Shown in pieces: positions 38,350-48,110 of a stretch of 64,000 nucleotides of DNA. A program made the position numbers and the translations under genes. Position 1 is the first letter of the stretch. Each line of letters starts with the position of its first letter. The stretch comes from Limnoperna fortunei. Its lineage: Eukaryota; Mollusca; Bivalvia; Mytilida; Modiolidae. The notes below the pieces were generated by a model that did not search any database, was not told the origin of the DNA, and saw only the letters and a program-made list of their open reading frames with translations. The DNA lies in the NCBI GenBank assembly GCA_944474755.1, contig OX104117.1, forward strand, positions 80,762,926 to 80,826,925. The letters are read 5' to 3'.

Positions 38350-38386
38350 TACTGTGGACACAAAAACCCTGACTTGTGAGGATGAC
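38350..38386. repeat. Solo end of the MITE family found at 48203-48902
   Basis: GTGGACACAAAAACCCTGAC then TTGTGAGGATGA matches the inverse of the 48203 terminus. It replaces the expected left end of TIR element copy 2. Confidence 0.55.
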
Positions 38387-39081
38387 AGATTGATTGGACT
38401 GATCGCTTCATGCAGTCCATTCAACTTCCGGCAAGAGAAATAAATATTTCGTAATGTGAAAATTCGTTTCACTCGCAAATATTAGTTTTAAAATGGCAAC
38501 TGTTATTTCTTCATTTATGGCTAGTTTTACCTAAAAATGAGGCTTACATTAGTCTACTAAAGTTAAACATGACTTAAATGGAAATTCACCCAATCTATAA
38601 CTAATGCATCTGTGACGGAATATAAACATCATACAGTGTCATTTTATAACAAAAATATTAAAAAAATACAATAAATTAAAAAAATACGCACAATGACTTC
38701 AAAAAATACTTGCCAAGGCGTACCTCTTGTATTTGTCTTTAAAAGCGGAAAAAAGCGCAAAAGACGAAAAACGTGAAGGCGGAATCATAATTTTTTTATC
38801 ACTTCGCGAGTTAGCGTTAGCATTATTTGTATGTATGTTTGTTTGAAGTTTATTTAACACCATTTTCAAAAATTATATACGATCTATAATATGGTGTCGA
38901 GTGTGTTTAGAGAAAAACAGTTCTTTCTGTGCCACAATTCCTAAGAATTCATGGGTATAATACTAAATAAGATTTACGACAGAACGCGAACACATTATAT
39001 ATTTTACTCACTATTTGTGTCACATGAATTTATGAGAATTAAATCTTATTTTAATAAAGAATAACTACTTAACATGCCCGT

Positions 39082-40037
39082 TGTTGTGAAACAACATCGC
39101 CGATTGGAAATTGTACATAGCTATTTTACGAAAAATACTAGAATGGCATTTATTTCTAGTTATACTCGTATTTGTTAATTAAGGATAATGTATATTAGCC
39201 TAAAATCTACATAAATCCAGTAGAAAGCGTGATCTTTATAGCTATTTTCTGGAAAGAAGTGTTCGTTCTCGAAACGGTCATCACTCTAAATGTTGACCTG
39301 TGTAATTTTCGAGTTATCTTTCTTGTTACAGTAAAATCGGAATTACGGGTTAAGTTTTGTGCTCGTCACTTGTGTATTAAATATTATTTGATTTTGTAAC
39401 AGGTAGACACTACGACTTTATCGTGGTAACATTCTTACATTTTCCAAAAATACGGGACTGTGTAACTTTGCGGGAAATAGTTCATGTAACAGTAATTGTG
39501 ACGTTCTCTTGTGACGTAAAATGTTATCTTTCGAAAGGGATTTGTTGGTAAGAGTTTGGTTTTGTCCCAGAGAGCGATTTGTTCGTTCTCCTAACCATTT
39601 AAGAAATACTTAAAGTTATTTTGGGTTGAGTTTAGGTATTTTGGGAATACATTAATACTGTTCACGTTATTTTAGCTACGTTTAGTCATCAAGCGATGAA
39701 GTTCGCGACTTTGAGCTAAAATATCGGTTGTACTGTTACGCTATTTTTACATTCCAGGGATTTGTCCTTGCTAAATTCATTTATTGATATTATCGTCATA
39801 TTTTAGCGATATATATTTATATATCTTAATCTAAATTACACCCCAGGGTTGGATTAAATTGCTTATTTGTGGAGTGTTAATTTTGCCAGCCATTTTGAAT
39901 ACTGTAATAATTTTTGTGATATTTCAAAGTCAGTTTAATAAATTATTTGTTGAATCTTATCAGAATTGTTAGTGATGCCACTCAGTTTATTCAAGTATAT
40001 TTAACTCAAACCGCTCGGATATACACGTCCCGCAACA
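39082..40037 (+). repeat. 5' LTR (956 bp)
   Basis: Begins TGTTGTGAAACAAC and ends CCCGCAACA (TG..CA). It has a TATA-rich stretch at about 39809-39826 and AATAAA at 39937-39942. This layout fits U3 up to about 39840, a short R, and U5 to the end. Differs from the 3' LTR at 39539 (G, against A at 47612). Confidence 0.95.
39809..39826 (+). promoter_or_regulatory. Candidate LTR TATA box region
   Basis: GATATATATTTATATATC lies about 130 bases upstream of the LTR AATAAA, where a U3 core promoter would be expected. Duplicated in the 3' LTR. Confidence 0.45.
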
Positions 40038-40056
40038 CTGGTGGCAGTGTTACGGC
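40038..40056 (+). other. Primer-binding site
   Basis: CTGGTGGCAGTGTTACGG directly follows the 5' LTR. TGGTGGCAG would pair with a tRNA 3' end of CTGCCACCA. The specific tRNA was not assigned; the older Gypsy relict at 14512 has the same start. Confidence 0.65.
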
Positions 40057-40057
40057 T

Positions 40058-41668
40058 ATGTCGTCACAGGGTAGAAGTTACAGTGAGAGTTTATTAAGTT
40101 TTGATAGACGGAGTCAAGGTTATATAGATTTGACAAATGAACTGGGACACCTTAGGTCGGAAAATAGGTCATTGTTTTTGGAAAACAGGTCGTTAACAAC
40201 AGAACTTGATAGATTGAAATCCGAAAACAGGTCAATGTCCTTAGAAAGTAAATCATTATTGACTGAGCTAGACAGGTTTAAGGCGGAAAACGTAGATTTA
40301 TTAGCAGATTTACGTCATTTGAGGATACAGGCAGACTCATATCAGCAAGAGACTGAGAATGTTAGACATTCTCTAGCTGTTACGGAGTCCGACGTTAACT
40401 CTCTTACAAGGAATGTAAGGGACTGTAAGTATGAAATTAGGAGATTGAGAGAGGAGATTGCTGAGTATCAGCAAATGAACTCTCAGTATCAAATAGAAAT
40501 TGAAGGTTTGAGAAAAAATACCGCCAGATATCAAGAAGCCCACATATACAACGAGGAGTCTAATAACAATTTACTTGCACCAAACAGGAATTTGCATAAT
40601 TCCTGCAGTTTTGACTACCATCATGGTTTTCAAACAGTAAATCATAAATCAGATCTTATTATGATGCACTCAGATACTGGAAAGGTTTCCTCTGACAATG
40701 GTTCCAATACCAACACCGGAATGTATAATTTTACGGCACACCCAGATGAACCTAAATTCAGATTGCCATATTATACAGGCAAGGGTGATTTTCAAAGTTT
40801 TTGGAGTGTTTTTGAAATAGGGGTAAGGAAATTTAAATGGGACAATAACCGTCAGGTTGAACAACTGATGTGTTGTTTAAAAGACGATGCCCTGACGTAT
40901 GTCAGCAAACTCCCCAGTGATGTAAGACAAAATATAGCTCAAATTCAAGAAGCACTGGAAAGACGTTTTGGAGATCACATGCTACCTGAACAACACAGGG
41001 AAAACCTTAATCAGGTAAAAAAGCAGTACAAAGAATCCCTCACTGAATATGCTGCTAGGGTAGGCGATTTAGTACATAAGGCATTCCCAGGTTTAAATCC
41101 ACCCGAGTTGCTTACTACACTCACTATTGAGCACTTACTAAGAGGCATACCAGATCAATCACTAGCATATGAGGTACGTACCAAGAGTCCAAAGACAATG
41201 GATGAAGCACTTAAATTAATTACTTGGCACGAATGTTGCAAGAATAGTGGTAAGAAGACTGCAAATGTCAGACAAGTAGAGGCCCAGGAAACTGAAGAAG
41301 ATTCTAGTAACCACTCTGATGTCGATGTAAGAAAGGTAAATAGTGGTCGCCCTCGATTTGTCACAGAGGAGAGACTTGAAAGCCGTCTTGGTGTTTTTGC
41401 CAAAGACATTAGACAAGAAATTAAGGATTGTAATAGTCAAATTAGAAATGATGTCAAAGGTGAGATTGACAAACTCTGTTCAGTTATTAAAAATATGGGG
41501 CCACAAGCACAGGTAAACAAGGACACACAAAAGACATCGAAATCAAGGTTCAGTGATGTCACATGTTACGGTTGTCAAGGCAAGGGGCATACAAAGAGGT
41601 ATTGCCCACAAGAGAAAAATGAAGGACAGACAGGTAAAACAAATTTCCAAAGGCAGAAGTTAAACTAG
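40058..41668 (+). CDS. gag: Gag polyprotein
   Basis: The first ATG after the primer-binding site (40058, MSSQGRSYSESL) gives 536 residues; the frame is open further upstream but that lies in the LTR. Residues about 20-155 form a long heptad-rich coiled coil (repeated LxxENRSL and LTxELDRxK blocks). Residues about 234-393 match the retrotransposon capsid domain (FRLPYYTGKGDFQSFWSVF .. LLRGIPDQ). A CCHC zinc knuckle CX2CX4HX4C spans residues 503-516 (CYGCQGKGHTKRYC). It would assemble the virus-like particle and package element RNA in the cytoplasm. The long N-terminal coiled coil is unusual for Gypsy gag. Its stop lies in the overlap with pol. Confidence 0.93.
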   Translation: MSSQGRSYSESLLSFDRRSQGYIDLTNELGHLRSENRSLFLENRSLTTELDRLKSENRSMSLESKSLLTELDRFKAENVDLLADLRHLRIQADSYQQETENVRHSLAVTESDVNSLTRNVRDCKYEIRRLREEIAEYQQMNSQYQIEIEGLRKNTARYQEAHIYNEESNNNLLAPNRNLHNSCSFDYHHGFQTVNHKSDLIMMHSDTGKVSSDNGSNTNTGMYNFTAHPDEPKFRLPYYTGKGDFQSFWSVFEIGVRKFKWDNNRQVEQLMCCLKDDALTYVSKLPSDVRQNIAQIQEALERRFGDHMLPEQHRENLNQVKKQYKESLTEYAARVGDLVHKAFPGLNPPELLTTLTIEHLLRGIPDQSLAYEVRTKSPKTMDEALKLITWHECCKNSGKKTANVRQVEAQETEEDSSNHSDVDVRKVNSGRPRFVTEERLESRLGVFAKDIRQEIKDCNSQIRNDVKGEIDKLCSVIKNMGPQAQVNKDTQKTSKSRFSDVTCYGCQGKGHTKRYCPQEKNEGQTGKTNFQRQKLN

Positions 41669-44600
41669 ACTGGGCTAAGTCTGACAGCCAAGCCTTAGCC
41701 CAACATTCTGTTAATTTAATTGATGTTTTGAATGACTCTGTATTTGCTGAAACTAATGTTCAAGGTTGTATATTGCCTTCTGAACATTGTACTGAAAAAG
41801 AAATAAATTTAGTATCTGGAGAAAACTGTCTTCAGAAAGTGTTTTGTAGTGACCACCTTTGCTGTGATATTTCATCAAAATCTGATCGAGAATTGGGTGA
41901 TCAGGGTGTTAAACAAACTGACAATTGTGTAGACGGTGAAAATAAACTTTCCTGTCCTGATCCTGAGACAACTTTGGCTGATGTTGTCATTGATCGTGTC
42001 AGGTCGGTTACGTTGCGTGCTCCGTTATCAATCGAGGGTCAAAGTGTTCATGCTGTTGTGGATACTGGAGCTGAAGTGACTGTTTTGAGCCAGTCATTAT
42101 TTTTAAGTATTCCAGAAGCTTGCCGACCATTACTTAGGGAAGCGAAACGTAATTTGGTTGTAGCAGAAGCTGGTAAAAAGATGAGAACACTTGGTATTGC
42201 GGATGTATCTTTTGTGTTAGGCCCTATAAAGTTTATTTGGCCTGTTTATGTTGCTCCTATAGGAGATCAGTTGCTTCTTGGGTGTGACATCATTGATGAC
42301 AAAGAAATCACAATTAACACTCGACGTGGTTTAGAAGTACAAGGTGTATGGGTAGATTGTGATGTACATCGCCGTTCTGATTTAGTTGCAAGAGTTTTAT
42401 TGAAAGAAACTGTAACTATACCTCCTTTATCAGAAGTTGTTGTGGAAGGCATAGGCTCAAATTGTAAATGTTTGGATACTAGGTATGGTAGTATTGAACC
42501 AATTATTGAAGACAATCGTAAAATTTTAGTTGCTAGATGTTTAATTGATCCTTATCTATGTAGTGTACCAGTACGTATAGTTAATCTTGATAGTTTTCCA
42601 GTAAAACTTCGCAAGAATTATTTCTTGGGTGAAGTGCACCCAGTTGAGCGTTTTGACAAATTTGGTTTTGAGGACAGAGATAGTTGTTCTCGGGAAACAT
42701 CAGTTCATATCGATAACTGTTATACTGAGTGTAATCGAGTAGAAACTAACCCTACTGTTTTACCTGTTGTTCCTGATGATTGGAATTGTCTTGAAGTTAG
42801 TTCAGAGAAGGATCATGCATTTGATCCGGGGTTGGTTGAATCAGGTCTTCACGAGGACAAAATCAAAGCTCTAATCTTACCTGATCATTTAGTTGAGCTA
42901 TATGAAAACAGCTGTTCAAAGCTCAGTAATATGGGACATAAGTTGAAGTTAGCTGAGGTTTTAATAAGGAACCAGAATGCATTTGCTAGAGGGAAATCTG
43001 ACTTGGGTACTTGCTCTGTTCTTGAACATAAAATAGATACTGCAGGTGCAGCCGCAATACGTCAACCACTTAGACGTACTCCACAAAATTTTGAGAGCGA
43101 GGAAGAGCAGTATTTAAAGGATCAACTTGATCAAGGTGTGATAAAGCCTTCTAAATCCGCTTGGGCATCAGGTGTTGTCTTAGTGAGGAAAAAGGATGGT
43201 TCTGTTCGTTGGTGTGTTGACTATCGTGGTTTAAATTTAGTCACTGTTAAGGATGCATATCCTCTTCCAAAAATATCAATGTGTCTTGAATGTTTGGCCA
43301 ACGCAAGTGTATTTTCTGTTTGTGATCTACAGTCTGGGTATTGGCAGTTAAAAGTAGCACCTCAGGACCGAGAAAAAACTGCTTTTATCACTAAATACGG
43401 CCTCTTTGAATATGTAAAAATGCCTTTTGGACTTTGCAATGCTCCAAGTACTTTTCAGCGTTGTATGGAGCTTATATTTCGAGGTCTTCAATGGAAAACT
43501 CTATTGATCTATTTAGATGATATTATCATCTTCAGTTCAAACCTAGATGATCATTTTCAGAGATTAGATGAAGTTCTAGGCAGACTTGAATGTTCAGGTT
43601 TAAAACTTAAACCTTCCAAATGTGATTTTCTTAAAGATGAGGTTCTTTACCTTGGACATATTGTTTCCAAATACGGTGTTAGTCCTAACCCTAAAATTGT
43701 CCAGTCAGTAAAAAATTGGAAAGTTCCTTCATCAGTAAAAGAAATCCAACAGTTTTTAGGCCTTTGCAATTACTACAGGAATTTTGTACCTAAATTCAGT
43801 GAAGTTGCTTCACCTCTCAGTAAACTTACGCAGAAGGATACTAATTTTATTTGGTCGTCGGAGTGTCAATCAGCATTTGTTAAGCTGAAATTAGCTTTGT
43901 GTGAGGCTCCTATTTTATCTCACCCACTGCAGAATACCCAATTTATTCTAGATACTGATGCTTCTAATGTTGGAATTGGTTGTGTACTCTCCCAGGTCCA
44001 AAAAGGAAAAGAACACGTCATTGCATATGGTTCTAAGAAATTAGATAAACACCAGCAAAGGTATAGTGTAACCAGAAGGGAATTGTTAGCTGTCATCACT
44101 TTTATACACCAGTTTAGACATTATCTTTCTGGTAAGAGATTCCTTCTTCGTACAGATCATGGTTCCTTGAAATGGCTCTTCAGTTTTAAAGATCCCCAAG
44201 GCCAGGTAGCACGGTGGTTGGAGTTTCTGTCTGAATACAATTTCGAGATCCAACATAGGCCTGGGGTTAAACACCAAAATGCAGATGCTCTTTCTAGAAA
44301 AGACGGTGAGCAAACACTTTGTTGTCACCAGAAGGATGGTTATTCCTGTCCAGACTGTCCAACCTGTAAAGAGATAAAAGATGATTGGTCAGAATTTAAG
44401 TCCAATGTAGACAATATTGTCAGTTTAGGTCAATCCTCTTATACAGAGAAAATCAGAGCTATTACTCGGAATCAAAACACCAAGTTTATTTCTTCTAATT
44501 GGCTAGATGGTTACTCTACTAGCGAATTGGAAACATTCCAAAGAGAAGACAGCGATTTAAAACCTATCCATCAGTGGATAGATTGTCAATCTGTTCCAAA

Positions 44601-45822
44601 TAGAGACGATATTTCTTCTTTTAGTCCTTCTACCAGAAAGTATTGGTTGAATTTTAATTTGATTGAAAGGAAAAATGGTGTGCTGTATCAGAAAATTATG
44701 TCATCTACTGATGCAGTGTCTTATCAACTTTTGGTACCTAAAATTCTTAGGAGAGAGGTTATTGAGAGTTGTCATAATGCATTATATGCAGCCCATTTTG
44801 GTATTAATAAAACTCTTGAGAAGGTCAAAGTAAACTTCCATTGGTATAAGATGAGTGAAGATATTAAATTACATGTACAGTGTTGTTCTGTCTGTAATAG
44901 AAATAAAACCCTGCCTAAAAGGTCTAAAGCAGCTTTACAAACTTACATTTCTGGACATCCTTTAGACAGAGTTGCACTTGATATTATTGGCCCTTTGCCT
45001 AAGACCAAATCTGGTAACAAATTTATATTAGTTGTTGGTGACCATTTTACTAGATGGATGGAGGCATTTCCACTTCCTGATCAGCAGGCCGAGAAAGTTG
45101 CAGAAAAGTTGGTCCACGAGTTCATTTCACGTTTCGGTGCACCGCTTGAAATCCACACGGATCAAGGGCGAAATTTTGAAAGTTCTCTTTTCAAAGAGAT
45201 TTGCCATTTGTTTGAAGTTAAGAAGACCAGATCTACACCGTATCGTCCATGTTCAAATGGAGTTATTGAAAAATTCAATGCTACTTTAGAGAAAATGATT
45301 CATAGTTTTGTTCATAAAAATTTACATGAGTGGGATAAATATATTGGAATTTTAATGTCTGCTTATAGAACCATGGTTCATCCTGCAACTGGGTTTACCC
45401 CCAATAAGATGATGTTAGGCAGAGAGGTTTTGTTACCTAATCATCTGGTATTTCCATTTCCTGGTTCACCTGTTCTTGGTACTCATGAATATGTTCACAA
45501 TTTACAGTCATGTTTAGAAGATATTTATAATCTTGCTCGTGAACACCTTAGGGCCAGTGCTCGACGGCAGAAACGAGATTATGATTCCCGTATTGTTACA
45601 AATCAGTTTACTAAGGGTTCTTTGGTACTGAAATTTAATGAATTGGCAAAGAAGTTCCAAGAGCGATGGTTTGGTCCTTACATTATTATAGATATATTGA
45701 GTCCGGTTTTGTATAAAGTAAGAAATCGACAAAAGGTAGAGGTAGTACACCACGACAAGCTGCGACCATACAGAGGCCATGATGTTCCAGCTTGGGTCAA
45801 AACTATACAGAGAAACCTGTGA
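41638..45822 (+). CDS. pol: Pol polyprotein (protease, RT, RNase H, integrase)
   Basis: Open from 41638 with no in-frame ATG near its start, so it is probably made as a Gag-Pol fusion by frameshifting. Numbering residues from 41728: protease DTGA at 112-115; RT with VRWCVDYRGLN, MPFGLCNAPSTFQ and catalytic YLDD at 595-598; RNase H with DTDAS at 742-746 and the TDHGSLKWL block; integrase with HX6HX29CX2C (H1016, H1023, C1053, C1056) and core D1085, D1145, E1181 (DX35E); and a GPY/F module at 1316-1318 near the C-terminus. No chromodomain. All catalytic residues seen are present and there is no stop or frameshift over 1364 codons. It copies element RNA to DNA and integrates it in the nucleus. 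Confidence 0.95.
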   Translation, partial: NKFPKAEVKLDWAKSDSQALAQHSVNLIDVLNDSVFAETNVQGCILPSEHCTEKEINLVSGENCLQKVFCSDHLCCDISSKSDRELGDQGVKQTDNCVDGENKLSCPDPETTLADVVIDRVRSVTLRAPLSIEGQSVHAVVDTGAEVTVLSQSLFLSIPEACRPLLREAKRNLVVAEAGKKMRTLGIADVSFVLGPIKFIWPVYVAPIGDQLLLGCDIIDDKEITINTRRGLEVQGVWVDCDVHRRSDLVARVLLKETVTIPPLSEVVVEGIGSNCKCLDTRYGSIEPIIEDNRKILVARCLIDPYLCSVPVRIVNLDSFPVKLRKNYFLGEVHPVERFDKFGFEDRDSCSRETSVHIDNCYTECNRVETNPTVLPVVPDDWNCLEVSSEKDHAFDPGLVESGLHEDKIKALILPDHLVELYENSCSKLSNMGHKLKLAEVLIRNQNAFARGKSDLGTCSVLEHKIDTAGAAAIRQPLRRTPQNFESEEEQYLKDQLDQGVIKPSKSAWASGVVLVRKKDGSVRWCVDYRGLNLVTVKDAYPLPKISMCLECLANASVFSVCDLQSGYWQLKVAPQDREKTAFITKYGLFEYVKMPFGLCNAPSTFQRCMELIFRGLQWKTLLIYLDDIIIFSSNLDDHFQRLDEVLGRLECSGLKLKPSKCDFLKDEVLYLGHIVSKYGVSPNPKIVQSVKNWKVPSSVKEIQQFLGLCNYYRNFVPKFSEVASPLSKLTQKDTNFIWSSECQSAFVKLKLALCEAPILSHPLQNTQFILDTDASNVGIGCVLSQVQKGKEHVIAYGSKKLDKHQQRYSVTRRELLAVITFIHQFRHYLSGKRFLLRTDHGSLKWLFSFKDPQGQVARWLEFLSEYNFEIQHRPGVKHQNADALSRKDGEQTLCCHQKDGYSCPDCPTCKEIKDDWSEFKSNVDNIVSLGQSSYTEKIRAITRNQNTKFISSNWLDGYSTSELETFQREDSDLKPIHQWIDCQSVPNRDDISSFSPSTRKYWLNFNLIERKNGVLYQKIMSSTDAVSYQLLVPKILRREVIESCHNALYAAHFGINKTLEKVKVNFHWYKMSEDIKLHVQCCSVCNRNKTLPKRSKAALQTYISGHPLDRVALDIIGPLPKTKSGNKFILVVGDHFTRWMEAFPLPDQQAEKVAEKLVHEFISRFGAPLEIHTDQGRNFESSLFKEICHLFEVKKTRSTPYRPCSNGVIEKFNATLEKMIHSFVHKNLHEWDKYIGILMSAYRTMVHPATGFTPNKMMLGREVLLPNHLVFPFPGSPVLGTHEYVHNLQSCLEDIYNLAREHLRASARRQKRDYDSRIVTNQFTKGSLVLKFNELAKKFQERWFGPYIIIDILSPVLYKVRNRQKVEVVHHDKLRPYRGHDVPAWVKTIQRNL
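41641..41647 (+). promoter_or_regulatory. Candidate -1 ribosomal frameshift site (gag to pol)
   Basis: A AAT TTC in the gag frame fits the X XXY YYZ slippery pattern. The pol frame (-1 relative to gag) is open only from 41638, so the heptamer lies at the very start of the 31-base overlap, 18 bases before the gag TAG (41666-41668). A perfect 9-bp stem follows at 41671-41679/41694-41702 (TGGGCTAAG/CTTAGCCCA, 14-nt loop). The 23-nt spacer is longer than usual. Confidence 0.6.
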
Positions 45823-45877
45823 CTTCAAAACCATAAATACTAAAATAAACTTGTTTGTTTTAAAAGTTTTTAAAATT

Positions 45878-45890
45878 ATTGTTCTTACAG
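45878..45890 (+). promoter_or_regulatory. Candidate splice acceptor upstream of ORF3
   Basis: TTATTGTTCTTACAG is a good pyrimidine-rich acceptor ending 19 bases before the ORF3 ATG. It could give a spliced subgenomic message, as env genes use. The matching donor was not identified. Confidence 0.4.
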
Positions 45891-45909
45891 TTCTTACTAC
45901 TTTAAATTC

Positions 45910-46575
45910 ATGATGTCAGATGTTTATTGTTGCAACTGGGAGGATTGTTTGTATGAGGGTAAAAGACAGGAAGCCATAAAACATGTCATGATAAAACACG
46001 TGCCATATGATCAGAATCCGTATTTTTGTACGCTGTGTCAATTCAGAGCAACTTCGTTGAAAGCACTACAAAGACATATCAAAACTTTTAAAAAACATAA
46101 AGAACTATTAAATGGGAAGGATGATGATATTTCATATTTGCAACAAGCGACCAAACCAGTATATAACGTAACATGGGGAACTGAAAAATCTAACGATTTG
46201 ATTGAAAAGGGGTTAGAAATTGTGGAAGAGATTTACTTGTTCAGCAGTGATGAGGAAATGTGTATCGACAAATGTATTGAAACAGCGACACAAACAGAAA
46301 TGGACGTAGTAACAAAAGAACTAAAGGAAGAGTTATTTGTATTGAAAGGAAAACATCAAGTGGAAATGAACAGAATGGCTGATTATATATCGAGAATGGA
46401 GAGGAGGCTGAGTGAGAAAGATAAATTATTAGCAGAAAAAGATTTCGAAATAGAAGAACTTAAAAGACAAATCAGAAGGAGAGATCCATTTGTCAGAGGC
46501 TTTGAGGAAATGTGGGAGGAAATGACGTCGCCATCTCCAAAGAAAAGAAAGAGTGTAGTGAAAAAACTATTTTGA
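45910..46575 (+). CDS. ORF3: C2H2-finger, coiled-coil nuclear protein of the retrotransposon
   Basis: 221 residues in the position where env would lie, 87 bases after the pol stop. Finger 1: C8, C13, H25, H30 (CX4CX11HX4H). Finger 2: C40, C43, H56, H63 (CX2CX12HX6H). Residues about 125-190 form a charged heptad coiled coil (KELKEELFVLKGKHQ .. EKDKLLAEKDFEIEELKRQ). The C-terminus has PKKRK at 210-214 and then KSVVKKLF, an SV40-like nuclear localisation motif. No signal peptide or membrane segment, so not an envelope protein. The role is unknown; binding of element or target DNA, nuclear import of the pre-integration complex, or transcriptional control of the LTR would fit. It may be a captured host gene. 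Confidence 0.82.
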   Translation: MMSDVYCCNWEDCLYEGKRQEAIKHVMIKHVPYDQNPYFCTLCQFRATSLKALQRHIKTFKKHKELLNGKDDDISYLQQATKPVYNVTWGTEKSNDLIEKGLEIVEEIYLFSSDEEMCIDKCIETATQTEMDVVTKELKEELFVLKGKHQVEMNRMADYISRMERRLSEKDKLLAEKDFEIEELKRQIRRRDPFVRGFEEMWEEMTSPSPKKRKSVVKKLF

Positions 46576-47142
46576 ACTATCTTATAAGATATATGTATTG
46601 TATAGCATTCTAAATTTTAATCAAGATCAAATTTTGATAATAAGAAACAAAATGGTAAAGTTAATTATTTTCTATTTTCTTTAATAGTAATATAATAATA
46701 GAAGGCTGTAAAGAGGTGAAGTCCTCAACTTGTTGAAAGTTAAAGTAATTATCTGTGTGACATATATAGCACAATACATGCATTGCGTTGTTTGAATTAA
46801 TCAAAAATATTGTTGTTATTGTGGTATTATATGACTACAAAGGGGTGAAGTCCTCAGTCATTTATCATTTTTATTTTATTTTTAATTACAGATGTGTATT
46901 GTTATATAAAATGAAATACATTTATTGGAATGTGTTTCCATATCTATCTTGAGTAAGTGTTCTATATTGTGTTGAGGGATATACTAATCTCTGCAATCTT
47001 AATGATATGTTGTTTATTATGTCGTTTATTTGACTATAGTGCCAAATGTCTAGGCTGATGTTAATGATAATTTTTATTTTTTATTTTTTTTTTCATGAGC
47101 ACATCTCTTTATAAGTCTATTTTGGGGACAAAATAAATTCTC
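46576..47142 (+). other. 3' untranslated region of the retrotransposon
   Basis: No ORF. It carries two copies of the hairpin motif AAAGRGGTGAAGTCCTCA at 46710-46727 and 46839-46856, 129 bp apart. The second can extend its stem with TGACT/AGTCA. Confidence 0.6.
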
Positions 47143-47154
47143 AGAGGGGGGCAG
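47143..47154 (+). other. Polypurine tract
   Basis: AGAGGGGGGCAG immediately precedes the 3' LTR, where plus-strand DNA synthesis is primed. Confidence 0.85.
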
Positions 47155-48110
47155 TGTTGTGAAACAACATCGCCGATTGGAAATTGTACATAGCTATTTT
47201 ACGAAAAATACTAGAATGGCATTTATTTCTAGTTATACTCGTATTTGTTAATTAAGGATAATGTATATTAGCCTAAAATCTACATAAATCCAGTAGAAAG
47301 CGTGATCTTTATAGCTATTTTCTGGAAAGAAGTGTTCGTTCTCGAAACGGTCATCACTCTAAATGTTGACCTGTGTAATTTTCGAGTTATCTTTCTTGTT
47401 ACAGTAAAATCGGAATTACGGGTTAAGTTTTGTGCTCGTCACTTGTGTATTAAATATTATTTGATTTTGTAACAGGTAGACACTACGACTTTATCGTGGT
47501 AACATTCTTACATTTTCCAAAAATACGGGACTGTGTAACTTTGCGGGAAATAGTTCATGTAACAGTAATTGTGACGTTCTCTTGTGACGTAAAATGTTAT
47601 CTTTCGAAAGGAATTTGTTGGTAAGAGTTTGGTTTTGTCCCAGAGAGCGATTTGTTCGTTCTCCTAACCATTTAAGAAATACTTAAAGTTATTTTGGGTT
47701 GAGTTTAGGTATTTTGGGAATACATTAATACTGTTCACGTTATTTTAGCTACGTTTAGTCATCAAGCGATGAAGTTCGCGACTTTGAGCTAAAATATCGG
47801 TTGTACTGTTACGCTATTTTTACATTCCAGGGATTTGTCCTTGCTAAATTCATTTATTGATATTATCGTCATATTTTAGCGATATATATTTATATATCTT
47901 AATCTAAATTACACCCCAGGGTTGGATTAAATTGCTTATTTGTGGAGTGTTAATTTTGCCAGCCATTTTGAATACTGTAATAATTTTTGTGATATTTCAA
48001 AGTCAGTTTAATAAATTATTTGTTGAATCTTATCAGAATTGTTAGTGATGCCACTCAGTTTATTCAAGTATATTTAACTCAAACCGCTCGGATATACACG
48101 TCCCGCAACA
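47155..48110 (+). repeat. 3' LTR (956 bp)
   Basis: Same length and ends as the 5' LTR. One difference seen (47612). AATAAA at 48010-48015 would serve as the polyadenylation signal. Confidence 0.95.

Noticed and set aside
39947..40057. Gag frame extended upstream into the LTR
   Set aside because: There is no ATG there and it would cross the primer-binding site; the first ATG after that site is at 40058.
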